Assembly (NCBI GenBank): GCA_964558325.1
Contig: CAZLCX010000007.1
Span: 42,079-106,078 of the forward strand
Source: Halonatronomonas sp964558325
GTDB lineage: Bacteria; Bacillota; Halanaerobiia; Halanaerobiales; Halarsenatibacteraceae
Reading direction: 5' to 3'
DNA: 64,000 nucleotides
In this document: one piece after another, positions 53,800-62,371 of the stretch
Layout of the letters: each line of letters opens with the position of its first letter
Position numbering within the stretch: position 1 is the stretch's first letter
Program-made: the position numbers and the translations under genes
The notes under the pieces: model-generated
Database searches by the model: none
Told to the model about the DNA's origin: nothing
What the model saw: the letters and a program-made list of their open reading frames with translations, nothing else

Positions 53800-54767
53800 G
53801 ATAAATCCTCCTTAAAACAGGCGACCTGATGGCCAGGTGCCACTTCCTTTAATACCGGCGGGTCTTCCTGACATTCTGGTTTCCCAAATTCACACCTTGG
53901 ATGAAATCTACAACCTGATGGAGGATTAATTAACCTCGGAACAGACCCGGATATTTCAACAAGGTTATCGATATTGGTTTCAGGTCCCAAGACTGAACTA
54001 ACCAGTAACTTACTGTAAGGATGGACCGGATTATTAAATAAGCCTTCCATAGGTACATTTTCTACAATCCTGCCAGCATACATGACAGAGACCTGATCAC
54101 AAATTTCACTAATTACAGCCATATCATGGGTAATATAGAGAATAGTAATATCAGTCTCTTCCTGTAAATCCTTTAAAATCTTTAAAAACTGGGCCTGAAT
54201 CGAAACATCCAGGGCAGTCGTTGGCTCATCTGCAATTAAAAGTGAGGGCTGACAGGCCAGATTTAAGGCAATCATTACTCTCTGTTTCATCCCACCAGAA
54301 AGTTGATGGGGATATTTTTTTAACAATCTTGCTGGATCAGGCAATTTTACACTATTTAAGGCCTCTATCATTTTCTGTTCCCGTTCAGCCCTATTTCCAG
54401 GCTGATATATTTTTAAGACTTCATCTAGCTGATCTTCAATAGTAAATACAGGATTTAATGATGAACCTGGGTCCTGAAATATCATGGCAAGTTCATTACC
54501 TCGATAATCTCTCTGGAGTTCATGCTGGGTTTTAGCTAAGAGATCATCGCCTTTATATAATATCTCTCCACCCTTTATCAAAGTATTACTATCAAAAAGC
54601 CCAAGGACTGTTCTTCCAGTCACGCTTTTACCACAGCCGGTCTCTCCAATTAAACCATGAATTTTACCCTGTTCGACCTCTAAACTCAAGCCATTTATAG
54701 CCTTTAATTCTCCCTCTTCAGTCGAGAAAGATAAAAATAAATCATTAATTTCAAGTAATGGTGACAT
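53796..54767 (-). CDS. oppD: Peptide importer ATPase OppD
   Basis: Partner ATPase, 323 residues: GETGCGKSVTGR (Walker A), LSGGMKQR, LLIADEPTTALD, ITHDMAVI, and a C-terminal CRFHPRCEFGKPEC. With OppF it forms the only oligopeptide ATPase pair in the window, and could also power the two importers that lack ATPase genes. Confidence 0.94.
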   Translation of the reverse strand: MSPLLEINDLFLSFSTEEGELKAINGLSLEVEQGKIHGLIGETGCGKSVTGRTVLGLFDSNTLIKGGEILYKGDDLLAKTQHELQRDYRGNELAMIFQDPGSSLNPVFTIEDQLDEVLKIYQPGNRAEREQKMIEALNSVKLPDPARLLKKYPHQLSGGMKQRVMIALNLACQPSLLIADEPTTALDVSIQAQFLKILKDLQEETDITILYITHDMAVISEICDQVSVMYAGRIVENVPMEGLFNNPVHPYSKLLVSSVLGPETNIDNLVEISGSVPRLINPPSGCRFHPRCEFGKPECQEDPPVLKEVAPGHQVACFKEDLS

Positions 54768-54786
54768 CCTCTATTCGCCTCCAGTC

Positions 54787-55692
54787 CTACGATCTGTCAG
54801 CTGTTGGATCAAAAGCATCCCTCAGCCCATCGCCAATAAAATTAAAGCCTAAAACAGTAAACATTATAAATAATCCAGCAGTTGTGGAAATCCAGGGAGC
54901 CTGGAGCAAATAATCTCTTCCAGCTGAAATTATAGAACCCCAGGATGCCATTGGAGGTTGGACTCCTAGCCCTAAAAAACTCAAAGTAGCGCTGGCTATT
55001 AAAGCCGTTGGCATCATAATACAGACCATAATTATTGCAGTCGAGACAGCATTCGGTAAAATATATCTAATTATAATAGAAGGGGTAGATTCCCCGATGG
55101 ATCTTGCTGCCTCAACATATTCACTCTCCTTAATCGATAAGATCTTACTCCTGACCATTCTGGCAAAAGTTGTCCAGCCTACAATTCCAAGGGCAATAAC
55201 AACATTATAGACACCCTGACCTAGAATTCCAGCAATGGCCATTGCCAGGATGATAACTGGAAAAGACCTTAAAATATCTACAAGCCGCATAATAATACTA
55301 TCAACCCAGCCTCCAAAATAACCTGCCAGGAGACCCATTGTAATTCCAATTGTACCCTCAAAAAGAATTATTAATATCCCGATTGAAAGCTCAACTCTGG
55401 CACCATAAATAAGTCGTGAAAGCATATCTCTACCCATGGAATCAGTTCCTAACGGATGCTCCATACTTGGGGCTTCAAGCCTTTTTAAAGGGGCAGTTCT
55501 ATAAGGGTCATGGGGGGCCAGATAGGGGGCAAAAACAGCTATTAAAACCATAATTAAGACAATAATTCCACCAATCAGGGCAAGCTTATTCCTTTTAAAT
55601 CTGGCCCAGACTAAAGCTATCTGGCTAGTTTTTTCCTGCTTTAAATTATCTATATCTTTTTTTATCTCTTCATATGTTAATGTATCTTCCAT
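54787..55692 (-). CDS. oppC: Peptide importer permease OppC
   Basis: 301 residues, six spans after a cytoplasmic N-terminal tail. GTDSMGRDMLSRLIYGARV and the EAA loop AARSIGESTPSIIIRYILPN mark the C-type. It follows oppB by three bases; GGAGG lies within the upstream gene end. Confidence 0.93.
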   Translation of the reverse strand: MEDTLTYEEIKKDIDNLKQEKTSQIALVWARFKRNKLALIGGIIVLIMVLIAVFAPYLAPHDPYRTAPLKRLEAPSMEHPLGTDSMGRDMLSRLIYGARVELSIGILIILFEGTIGITMGLLAGYFGGWVDSIIMRLVDILRSFPVIILAMAIAGILGQGVYNVVIALGIVGWTTFARMVRSKILSIKESEYVEAARSIGESTPSIIIRYILPNAVSTAIIMVCIMMPTALIASATLSFLGLGVQPPMASWGSIISAGRDYLLQAPWISTTAGLFIMFTVLGFNFIGDGLRDAFDPTADRS

Positions 55693-55695
55693 CTT

Positions 55696-56622
55696 TTAAT
55701 CCTCCAATCTTATCCGGGGGTCAATTACAGAATATAATAAGTCAGCAAATAAATTGGCCATTACTACTGCAAAGGAAATCAGCAATAAGATTGCCTGGAC
55801 CACCGGGAAATCTCTTGAAAGAACACTATTAACTAAGAGCGAGCCCATTCCTCCCCAGGCAAATACAACCTCAATTACAACACTTCCACCTATTACCCAG
55901 GGTAATCTAAGGGCAATCATTGTAACAAGGGGGATTAACGCATTTCTAAGGGCATGCTTGGCAATAATTACTCTCTCATTAATTCCCCTGGCCCGGGCTG
56001 ATCTAATATAGGCCTGATTTAAAACCTCAAGCATTTCAGATCTCATCGGCCGGGCGAACCAGGCCTCTTCCCTGAGCCCCAGGGCAAGCACCGGTAAAAC
56101 AAGTGAAACTACCCCGGCCATTCCTCCAATTGGGAACCACCGGAGCCTGAGTCCAAAAAAGTAAAGAAATAAGATTCCCAACCAAAAAGCCGGAATCGAT
56201 ATCCAGAACATTGCCTGAATAGTGGTAATATAATCCAGCCAGCTATTTCTTTTAATCGCCGCCAGAATTCCAAGGGTAAACCCTAAAATCACAGACAGAA
56301 ACAAAGCTGAAACAGTTAAAGCTAAAGTCGGACCCATCCTGGTCCAGATAAGTTCATGAACAGGGCGATTATACCTTATAGAATAGCCAAAATTGCCCTG
56401 TAAAACTCCGCTTATCCAGGAACCATACTGTACAGGTAATGGCTCATCTAAATGATGCTGCTCCCTGAATATTTCAATATTTTCTTCAGTAGCAAATTGT
56501 CCAAGCATTATTCTGGCCGGGTCTCCTGGTGCCAGGTGAAGAATCATAAAGGCAATAATTGAAACACCAACCAGAGTTAATAATGTTCTACCTAATCTAT
56601 TTAACAAAAACTTTTTATTCAC
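55696..56622 (-). CDS. oppB: Peptide importer permease OppB
   Basis: 308 residues, six spans. I start at the GTG at 56622, which overlaps the iadA stop by eight bases and has GGAAGGTGG six bases upstream; earlier in-frame codons lie well inside iadA. LHLAPGDPARIMLGQ and the EAA loop IRSARARGINERVIIAKHALRN are typical of the B-type. Confidence 0.93.
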   Translation of the reverse strand: MNKKFLLNRLGRTLLTLVGVSIIAFMILHLAPGDPARIMLGQFATEENIEIFREQHHLDEPLPVQYGSWISGVLQGNFGYSIRYNRPVHELIWTRMGPTLALTVSALFLSVILGFTLGILAAIKRNSWLDYITTIQAMFWISIPAFWLGILFLYFFGLRLRWFPIGGMAGVVSLVLPVLALGLREEAWFARPMRSEMLEVLNQAYIRSARARGINERVIIAKHALRNALIPLVTMIALRLPWVIGGSVVIEVVFAWGGMGSLLVNSVLSRDFPVVQAILLLISFAVVMANLFADLLYSVIDPRIRLED

Positions 56623-57826
56623 TATTGCCACCTTCCTCTTTAAGCTTCTCAAAAGTCCCAGTAATAAGAGGATTCCCTCCATCAACCATTAATTCACCTA
56701 TTGCAAATACTTTATCAATCCCGTAATCATTTTTATCGGCAACAACCAGGTCAGCCTCAAAGCCTTCAGCTATTACCCCTTTATTTCTCAAACCAAGTGC
56801 CTCTGCCGGATTGGAAGTTATCAGGGGAATAATCTCCCCTAACTCAAAATCACCGGCATCCAGGATATTTTTCACCTCATCATAAAGGGAGGTAACCTTA
56901 CCAACTTTTAAACCAATAAGTTCCCCACTATCATTGAACTCCGGCAGACTACCCTGGCCATCTGAACTAAATGAGATTAAATCAAAATCAACCCCCTGGT
57001 CTCTGGCCGCCAGCAGTAAATCATTACTCCTGAGGCCTGGAGCTGGCTCAACCCCACCATTAGAAGTGGTAAAATCAATCCTGCCGCCATTTAACGCAAA
57101 TTCCAAACCTTTACTTAAAACATCCTTATTTCGGTTAACATGGGTCGGAAGAAATTGAGATCGAGGAATTTCACTCTTTTTAATTGCTTCCTCGATAAAA
57201 TCAAAGCCTGACTTACCTGAACCTAAATGAATATTGACCAGTCCGCTTTTTCCTGAAAGCATTCCCCCGGTCCTGGCCAGGGATACAGCCCTGAGAAACT
57301 CATCAAGATTAGGATGGGCCGAGCGGTGGTCAGCTATTGCTATCTCGCCTAAGCCAATAACTTTATCAATATAAATAATATCTTTATCAATTGCCCCAGT
57401 TAAAGTTCTAACAGGAAACTGATATGAGCCGGTATAAATATATGTAGAAATCCCCTCTTCAGCAAGTCCTCTGGCTTTAGCCAGTAAATCAGCCATACTT
57501 CTGGTCGTCCCATCGGTACCGAGACAGCCAACAACTGTTGTTACGCCACCAGCTGTTATCTGACTTAAGTTAATAGGGGGAGTCCTGCTGGCAAAACCGC
57601 TTTCACCTCCACCACCTGTTAGATGAACATGGTTATCTATAAATCCAGGAAATAAATAATCTTCGCCAAGATCAAATTCTCTTAATCCTGGCAGATCAAT
57701 AGAATTAAACCCTTCATCAATGGCAGTAATTTTCCCACCGGCAATAATAATATCAACAATCTTTTCCTTTAATCCCTCTAAAATCCTGCAATTTTTCAAA
57801 TAAACAATCCCTGTACCAGTCTCCAT
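56615..57826 (-). CDS. iadA: Isoaspartyl dipeptidase IadA
   Basis: Amidohydrolase that cleaves beta-aspartyl (isoAsp-X) dipeptides, including the beta-Asp-Arg released from cyanophycin. The 403 residues match E. coli IadA site by site: metal His66 and His68 (DNHVHL), substrate Glu75 in GGGGE, Tyr135, Arg168 (DHRSA), His200, His229 and Arg232 (PTHVNRN), Asp289 in SSDGQGS. The bridging carbamylated Lys162 of E. coli IadA is replaced by Glu161 (IGLGEIAIADHR), an accepted variant among amidohydrolases. GGAGGTG precedes the ATG. First gene of an operon with a complete Opp importer, behind a sigma-54 promoter. Confidence 0.93.
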   Translation of the reverse strand: METGTGIVYLKNCRILEGLKEKIVDIIIAGGKITAIDEGFNSIDLPGLREFDLGEDYLFPGFIDNHVHLTGGGGESGFASRTPPINLSQITAGGVTTVVGCLGTDGTTRSMADLLAKARGLAEEGISTYIYTGSYQFPVRTLTGAIDKDIIYIDKVIGLGEIAIADHRSAHPNLDEFLRAVSLARTGGMLSGKSGLVNIHLGSGKSGFDFIEEAIKKSEIPRSQFLPTHVNRNKDVLSKGLEFALNGGRIDFTTSNGGVEPAPGLRSNDLLLAARDQGVDFDLISFSSDGQGSLPEFNDSGELIGLKVGKVTSLYDEVKNILDAGDFELGEIIPLITSNPAEALGLRNKGVIAEGFEADLVVADKNDYGIDKVFAIGELMVDGGNPLITGTFEKLKEEGGNSE

Positions 57827-57892
57827 TTAAACCTGCACCTCCAGGTTAGGCCAAATAATCTGTATTTTAAAAAATATCTTACTATTTATAAA

Positions 57893-57908
57893 TGCATTTT
57901 TTATGCCA
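57893..57908 (-). promoter_or_regulatory. Sigma-54 (-24/-12) promoter of the iadA-opp operon
   Basis: Minus strand reads TGGCATAAAAAATGCA: GG and GC separated by exactly ten bases, with the TGGCA and TGCA halves matching consensus. It lies about 70 bases before the iadA start and points at it. The gene just upstream encodes a sigma-54 activator. Confidence 0.8.
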
Positions 57909-57949
57909 GATTAGCCGCTTTATAAAAATATTTTTTTATTCCTGCTATA

Positions 57950-57969
57950 ATTATTGATATTCTAATAAT
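57950..57969. promoter_or_regulatory. Candidate activator binding site upstream of iadA
   Basis: Inverted repeat ATTATT-8-AATAAT, about 45 bases upstream of the -24 element, where an enhancer-type site is expected. AT-rich, so chance is possible. Confidence 0.35.
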
Positions 57970-57996
57970 CCTAACATAAATTTATTTTTAAATTAA

Positions 57997-58063
57997 GCAT
58001 CTGCACCGATAAGAAGAGACAATAATAATCTCTATTGGCTCTTTATTGGTGCTTGTTGCAGAT
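57997..58063 (-). terminator. Long imperfect hairpin after the activator gene
   Basis: Plus-strand ATCTGCA pairs with TGCAGAT, and CACCgATAA with TTATtGGTG, enclosing AGAGA/TCTCT. It lies about 30 bases after the activator stop, with T-rich sequence beyond. It probably ends the T-box transcript and so separates it from iadA. Confidence 0.4.
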
Positions 58064-58093
58064 AAATGGCCACCATTATGACCAATAACACAA

Positions 58094-60145
58094 TTAATCC
58101 AATAACTTTCTTGCTTTTCCTGAAAGCACAGTCCCATGTCGGCCTCGTTTTCTTTCCAGATATCCCTTATCTTCAAGGTTACCCAGGCGATTTCGCACCT
58201 GATATTCTGTCAACTCATATTTTGAACCCTGCAGTCTATCAGCCAGCGTCTTTCTCCCGACCAGTTCGCCTTCAGCCCTGGCTTCCTTTATTCTTTTAAG
58301 AATAAATAACTCTTCATTATTTAAATCATCAGCTATAATTTTACTTTCAGACCCACCCCTTTTTAATTCCAGTTCTTTATCCTGATTACCTATCTGAAAA
58401 AAACCTGGGTCTGGAATATCCTCAAGAGTAAGACAGTTATCATCACTTACAGCCAGCATATAACTTAAGATATTTTTTAGTTCTCTGACATTGCCATACC
58501 AGTTATAGCTTAAAAGCTCAGCAATAACCTGATCAGTTATTTCTATTTTATGGGCACTTTCAATTTCAATAAAATAAGCCAGCAGCTCCTGGATATCACC
58601 CTTTCTCTCCCGCAGGGGCGGTATTCTAATATAACCGGTCTTTAAGCGGTAATATAAATCCTGGCGAAATTGCCCGGTCTCAACTAAACTGGCGATATCT
58701 TTATTGGTGGCTGCTATTATTCTTACATCAACAGGTTTTATCTCATTGCTGCCAATTCTCATAACCTCTTTTTCCTGGAGAACCCTCAATAATCTGGCCT
58801 GGACCTTCTTTGAGACATCGCCTATCTCATCTAAAAAAATCGTTCCGCTTTCAGCCTGTTCAAATAACCCTGCCTTGCCACCTTTTTTCGCCCCGGTAAA
58901 AGCACCCTCCTCATAACCGAATAATTCGCTTTCTATCAAATCATCATGGAGAGCAGAAAAATTTACTGCCAGAAAGGGTCCCTCTCTTCTATTTGAGGCA
59001 TTATGAATAGCCCCGGCAAAAAGTTCTTTACCTGTTCCAGTTTCCCCTTCCAGCAAAATAGTCAATTCTGTTTCAGCCAGCTTTTCAGCTATTTTTCTAG
59101 CCTTTTTAATCTTACTGCTTGAACCAATAATATCAGCAAAGGTGTAGCGGGCATAATATCCCCGGTTAATCAGGTCCTGCTTGAGCTGACGATTATTTTC
59201 CAGAGTCTCCTGGACATTCTGAAAGACAGCAATAATATTATCAGATTCAGAAAGATAAAATTTATTAACAGAGGTACTGCTCCCCCCAAGGGCAAAAATC
59301 TCTTTTTCTTCCTGTTCAATATTCATTAAAAATGATAATAAATCCTTCCGATAAATAATATCCTGAACAGCTCTTCCCTCTAATTCTTTTTCGCCAAGGT
59401 CCAGCAGCTCCCTGACCCGGCCAGTAGCTACAGAAATTTTTCCTTCAGGATTATAAACCAGCACCGCTTCATTCAGGCCATTAATAACCTGGTTTAGCTG
59501 GGAGTTTAGTCGATTAATCTCCCGGGCAGAATGGGCCAGCTTCTTGCCCATCTTAATAATCTTTTGCAAATATTTATAAGAAAAACGATTGGCCTGATTC
59601 TCAAGAATCCCCAGAGAGTTCAAAATGCTAACAATGGTTGTATAGTCCATTAATCGGGGCCCAATATTAATTACATCTTCAACAAAGCCAGGTACTTTAT
59701 CCACCTCACCAGGGGTCAGGGCAAGCCTGGCTTCCCCAATCTGGTTCTCGTCCAGGCCAGGATAAAAGGGAATCAATTCTAAATGATCAAGTCCTACCTC
59801 TTCTAAAGCTTCAATCCCATTAAAAGCCGCCTCCTTAACATCGTTGACAAAAATCACTTTACTTCCCTCAGGTAAAAAGAAAAGTTCATCCAGAGCATCA
59901 AAATCAATTGTCCTCCTGGCTATAATTAACCTTGCACTCAATTTTTCTAAATCCCAGAATTCCTTTAACTCCTCATAGGCAAGCCGACTGGATATAACTA
60001 TTAAACCAGCTGGAAGAACCTCAGGTAAATACTCATCTATTGCAAAACTACTTAATTCAATATAATCTGGCAGATATTCTTTGAGCTGATTAACCAGGGT
60101 CTCTCTGGTCTGATCTGTTCCAGCAAATAAAACTACCTTATTCAT
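58094..60145 (-). CDS. Sigma-54-dependent activator with PAS and winged-helix domains
   Basis: Enhancer-binding regulator, 683 residues. Residues ~1-165 form an unrecognised alpha/beta sensor-like domain. A PAS-like domain lies at ~212-315 (INGLNEAVLVYNPEGK). The AAA+ domain (~336-560) has Walker A GETGTGKE (367-374), sigma-54-contacting GAFTGA (414-419), Walker B TIFLDE (435-440) and the YNWYGNVRELKN end. The DNA-binding end (~615-683, LADRLQGSKYELTEYQVRNRL then YLERKRGRHGTVL) looks like a winged helix rather than the usual Fis-type HTH. It overlaps the Ptb-like gene by eight bases and lies upstream of the iadA sigma-54 promoter, its likely target. Confidence 0.9.
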   Translation of the reverse strand: MNKVVLFAGTDQTRETLVNQLKEYLPDYIELSSFAIDEYLPEVLPAGLIVISSRLAYEELKEFWDLEKLSARLIIARRTIDFDALDELFFLPEGSKVIFVNDVKEAAFNGIEALEEVGLDHLELIPFYPGLDENQIGEARLALTPGEVDKVPGFVEDVINIGPRLMDYTTIVSILNSLGILENQANRFSYKYLQKIIKMGKKLAHSAREINRLNSQLNQVINGLNEAVLVYNPEGKISVATGRVRELLDLGEKELEGRAVQDIIYRKDLLSFLMNIEQEEKEIFALGGSSTSVNKFYLSESDNIIAVFQNVQETLENNRQLKQDLINRGYYARYTFADIIGSSSKIKKARKIAEKLAETELTILLEGETGTGKELFAGAIHNASNRREGPFLAVNFSALHDDLIESELFGYEEGAFTGAKKGGKAGLFEQAESGTIFLDEIGDVSKKVQARLLRVLQEKEVMRIGSNEIKPVDVRIIAATNKDIASLVETGQFRQDLYYRLKTGYIRIPPLRERKGDIQELLAYFIEIESAHKIEITDQVIAELLSYNWYGNVRELKNILSYMLAVSDDNCLTLEDIPDPGFFQIGNQDKELELKRGGSESKIIADDLNNEELFILKRIKEARAEGELVGRKTLADRLQGSKYELTEYQVRNRLGNLEDKGYLERKRGRHGTVLSGKARKLLD

Positions 60146-61079
60146 TATACCGACTCCCCTGAATGGTGGCTGCAGCTATTGAGGCCAGCCTGGTCTCTTC
60201 ATCAGCTGCCCGTGACGGAATTGAAACAGGTTTGGCTATCCCGCCTAATAGAGCTGCAATTTTGCCCCCGCCAAAATAAATGCTGCTCTTACCTAATAAA
60301 TTCCCTGAAATAATCTCAGGAGTAATTAAGATATCAGCCTCGCCGGCAACCGGGCTTTTAACTCCTTTAATTTCAGCAGCCTTCTTTGAAATTGCCAGAT
60401 CCAGGGCAAGAGGCCCAGCAAGATAGGCACCGACCAGACATTCATCAAACTCAGAAACAATCCGATCAATTTCAACGGTTTCTGGCATCTCCTGCTTTAC
60501 CTTTTCAACAGCAGCCAGCAGGGCAACTTTTGGTTTTTCCCAGCCAAATTCCTTAGCAATTTCAATAGCATTACTAATAATCGCCTTTTTAGTCTTATAG
60601 TTAGGAGAAATATTCATGCCCCCATCTGAAATAAAAATCAATCTATCTAAGTTTGGAATATCGGCCAGGATTAAATGACTAAGAATTTCCCTTTTCAAAA
60701 GAGATTTGCCTTCTTTTAAGAGTGCTCCTAAAATTATTGAGGTCGGTATCAGGCCCTTCATCAAAATATCCCCTTCATTTGTAAAAAAGTCTACTGATTT
60801 TAATGCTTTTTCTCTATCTTCAGTCGCCTCAATAACCTTATAATCATCTAATGTCAATCCAAGTTCTGAGGAAATCTTGAGAATTTCTTTCTTATCTCCA
60901 ACAAGATAGGGCTGCACCAATCTGTCCTGATAAGCCCTGTCAATTGCCTTTAAAATCTCCCTGCTTTCTGGCCCAACCACAACTAATTTCTGGGCAGCCA
61001 GCCGACTGGAAATTGCAACTGCAGATTCATATAACTCTTCAAAATTTGCCGGTGGTAACTTGATTTTTCCATCTAACAT
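60138..61079 (-). CDS. Phosphate butyryltransferase-like (Ptb/Pta family) enzyme
   Basis: Acyl-CoA:phosphate acyltransferase family, 313 residues. Typical segments are LMKGLIPTSIILGALL, LIFISDGGMNISPNY and GNLLGKSSIYFGGGKIAALLGG. It probably interconverts a short acyl-CoA and acyl phosphate. No kinase partner is adjacent, so the acyl group and pathway are unclear. I start at the ATG at 61079, eight bases after GGGG; a GTG at 61088 abuts that site. It is the first gene behind the second arginine T-box. Confidence 0.82.
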   Translation of the reverse strand: MLDGKIKLPPANFEELYESAVAISSRLAAQKLVVVGPESREILKAIDRAYQDRLVQPYLVGDKKEILKISSELGLTLDDYKVIEATEDREKALKSVDFFTNEGDILMKGLIPTSIILGALLKEGKSLLKREILSHLILADIPNLDRLIFISDGGMNISPNYKTKKAIISNAIEIAKEFGWEKPKVALLAAVEKVKQEMPETVEIDRIVSEFDECLVGAYLAGPLALDLAISKKAAEIKGVKSPVAGEADILITPEIISGNLLGKSSIYFGGGKIAALLGGIAKPVSIPSRAADEETRLASIAAATIQGSRYNE

Positions 61080-61094
61080 AGTATTCACCCCTAT

Positions 61095-61368
61095 TAAAAT
61101 AATAAACCCGCCTCAAACCAGCAAATTTGCTAGCAAGAGACGGGGATATAATTTCTCCGCGGTACCACTCTAGTTGACAGCTATCTGATTGATCTCAGAT
61201 AACGATCCACTCTACTCTGTAACGCCGGTAGGCGGTTCCAGCTATCAGCTTCTTAAGCTTTGACTGAAACATCTCCCAGGTGCGGTTCAATCTAAATAGC
61301 TTCCCTGGCTCCCACCAAACCCAGCTCGCTCGCTCCACTATTTTAGATTTACTCTCCTGATCAACGAC
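61095..61368 (-). ncRNA. Second T-box leader, arginine (CGC) specifier
   Basis: Minus strand. From TCGTTGATCAGGAG to AGAGTGGTACC it differs from the argG leader at only about a dozen positions in ~205 by my count. GAAC-CGC-ACC places CGC (Arg) at 61282-61284. The terminator is the stem 61107-61114 with 61137-61144, followed by TTTATTATTTT. It controls the Ptb-like gene and the sigma-54 activator. Confidence 0.92.
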
Positions 61369-61403
61369 TTTAATCCTTTAACAGATATATATTATTTCTA
61401 TTT

Positions 61404-61432
61404 ATTATATCCCCTATTTAAATAAAATGCAA
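61404..61432 (-). promoter_or_regulatory. Promoter of the second arginine T-box
   Basis: Minus strand TTGCAT, 17 bp, TATAAT; the spacer also resembles the argG copy (TTTATTT...GGA). Confidence 0.75.
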
Positions 61433-61451
61433 GTTAAGATTAATTTTTCTC

Positions 61452-61613
61452 CTAATCCCCGGTAAAAAAACCTACAATTATTACTATTACAGCCACAACC
61501 CCAAATAAATATAGAATTGGCAGCAGCAGATAATAACCAGTCAATCCATAAAAAAGCGAGAGCATTAAAGCAAGTATTAATAAAGGAAATAGACAGCCTG
61601 AATCTTCTCCCAT
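61452..61613 (-). CDS. Small two-helix membrane protein, 53 residues
   Basis: Not recognised. ATG at 61613 with AGGAGG upstream; it begins MGEDSGCLFPLLILALMLSL. Two hydrophobic spans (~8-21 and ~27-50, the second ending VAVIVIIVGFF) leave an acidic MGEDS N-terminus outside. It starts two bases before the stop of the DNA-repair-type gene is passed, so it is co-transcribed with that pair. Confidence 0.6.
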   Translation of the reverse strand: MGEDSGCLFPLLILALMLSLFYGLTGYYLLLPILYLFGVVAVIVIIVGFFTGD

Positions 61614-61615
61614 CT

Positions 61616-62371
61616 CTATTGCCTCCTATCCTGGTTTTTAAATTCCAGCAGATAATCTCGGTACTTATAGGGGATAAAATTAGCCTGGAGCTCAGGATTA
61701 TATCTTTCATCAATGGCAATACTTCTAAAGAATTCCTGCCAGATCTCCTGATAATCAGTTTCCTCTGCACTTAATTCAAGCTCCGGCAGAAGGTCGTCTG
61801 AGATCTCAATCCAGCCTTTACCGTTATAAATAGTTGCCAGATTCCTGCCAAGGTCATGTATAATCCACTGCTCACCGGTCAGCCTGGCAGCAAAATGGGG
61901 GGCCAGCAGGCCAGAAATATTATAATCTGGCTTAAAAGGTCCATATAAAATCCCATCCTCAAGCTCTCTAAATCTCAATAAGCCTTTAAATCTATGCCTT
62001 TCCCTGCTCACCTTTCTGGCAGTCTTTTTAACCTCCAGAACTGAACTGTCAGTCCAGTTTTTCTTTAAGTCAACTCTTTCAGCAAAGCCTAAATATAAAT
62101 ACTCAAAGATAGCTGTTTCAATCCCTGGAAGCTCTGATAAAAAGGCATAATAAGCCTTCCTGAATATTCTGGCTGATAGCTTATCCCTGGCTGCTTTAAT
62201 AACTTTATCAGCAAGTTCCCCATCAGTCTCAATCTCAACAGTCTCAGTAAATAGATCCCCTGGATAGTCCTCTTTACTAAAAATTTTAGCAGGCCTCAGC
62301 TTCCTTTTAAAAGCCCAGTACACCAGGGTCATAAACCCAGTAAAGGAACCATCATACAAAAAAGTTTTCAT
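61616..62371 (-). CDS. Putative DNA-repair protein paired with a radical SAM enzyme (TIGR03915-like)
   Basis: 251 residues with the family start FLYDGSFTGFMTLVYWAF, then HRFKGLLRFRELEDGILYGPFKPDYNI and PHFAARLTGEQWIIHDLGR. Families of this type are always found beside the radical SAM protein encoded just upstream, sometimes with a uracil-DNA glycosylase domain, and are proposed to act on DNA damage. No catalytic residue is known. It follows its partner with no gap. No glycosylase domain is fused here. Confidence 0.85.
   Translation of the reverse strand: MKTFLYDGSFTGFMTLVYWAFKRKLRPAKIFSKEDYPGDLFTETVEIETDGELADKVIKAARDKLSARIFRKAYYAFLSELPGIETAIFEYLYLGFAERVDLKKNWTDSSVLEVKKTARKVSRERHRFKGLLRFRELEDGILYGPFKPDYNISGLLAPHFAARLTGEQWIIHDLGRNLATIYNGKGWIEISDDLLPELELSAEETDYQEIWQEFFRSIAIDERYNPELQANFIPYKYRDYLLEFKNQDRRQ

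Noticed and set aside
57988..58176. 62-codon frame on the minus strand
   Set aside because: It overlaps the end of the sigma-54 activator in another frame, has no ribosome site and covers the hairpin region.
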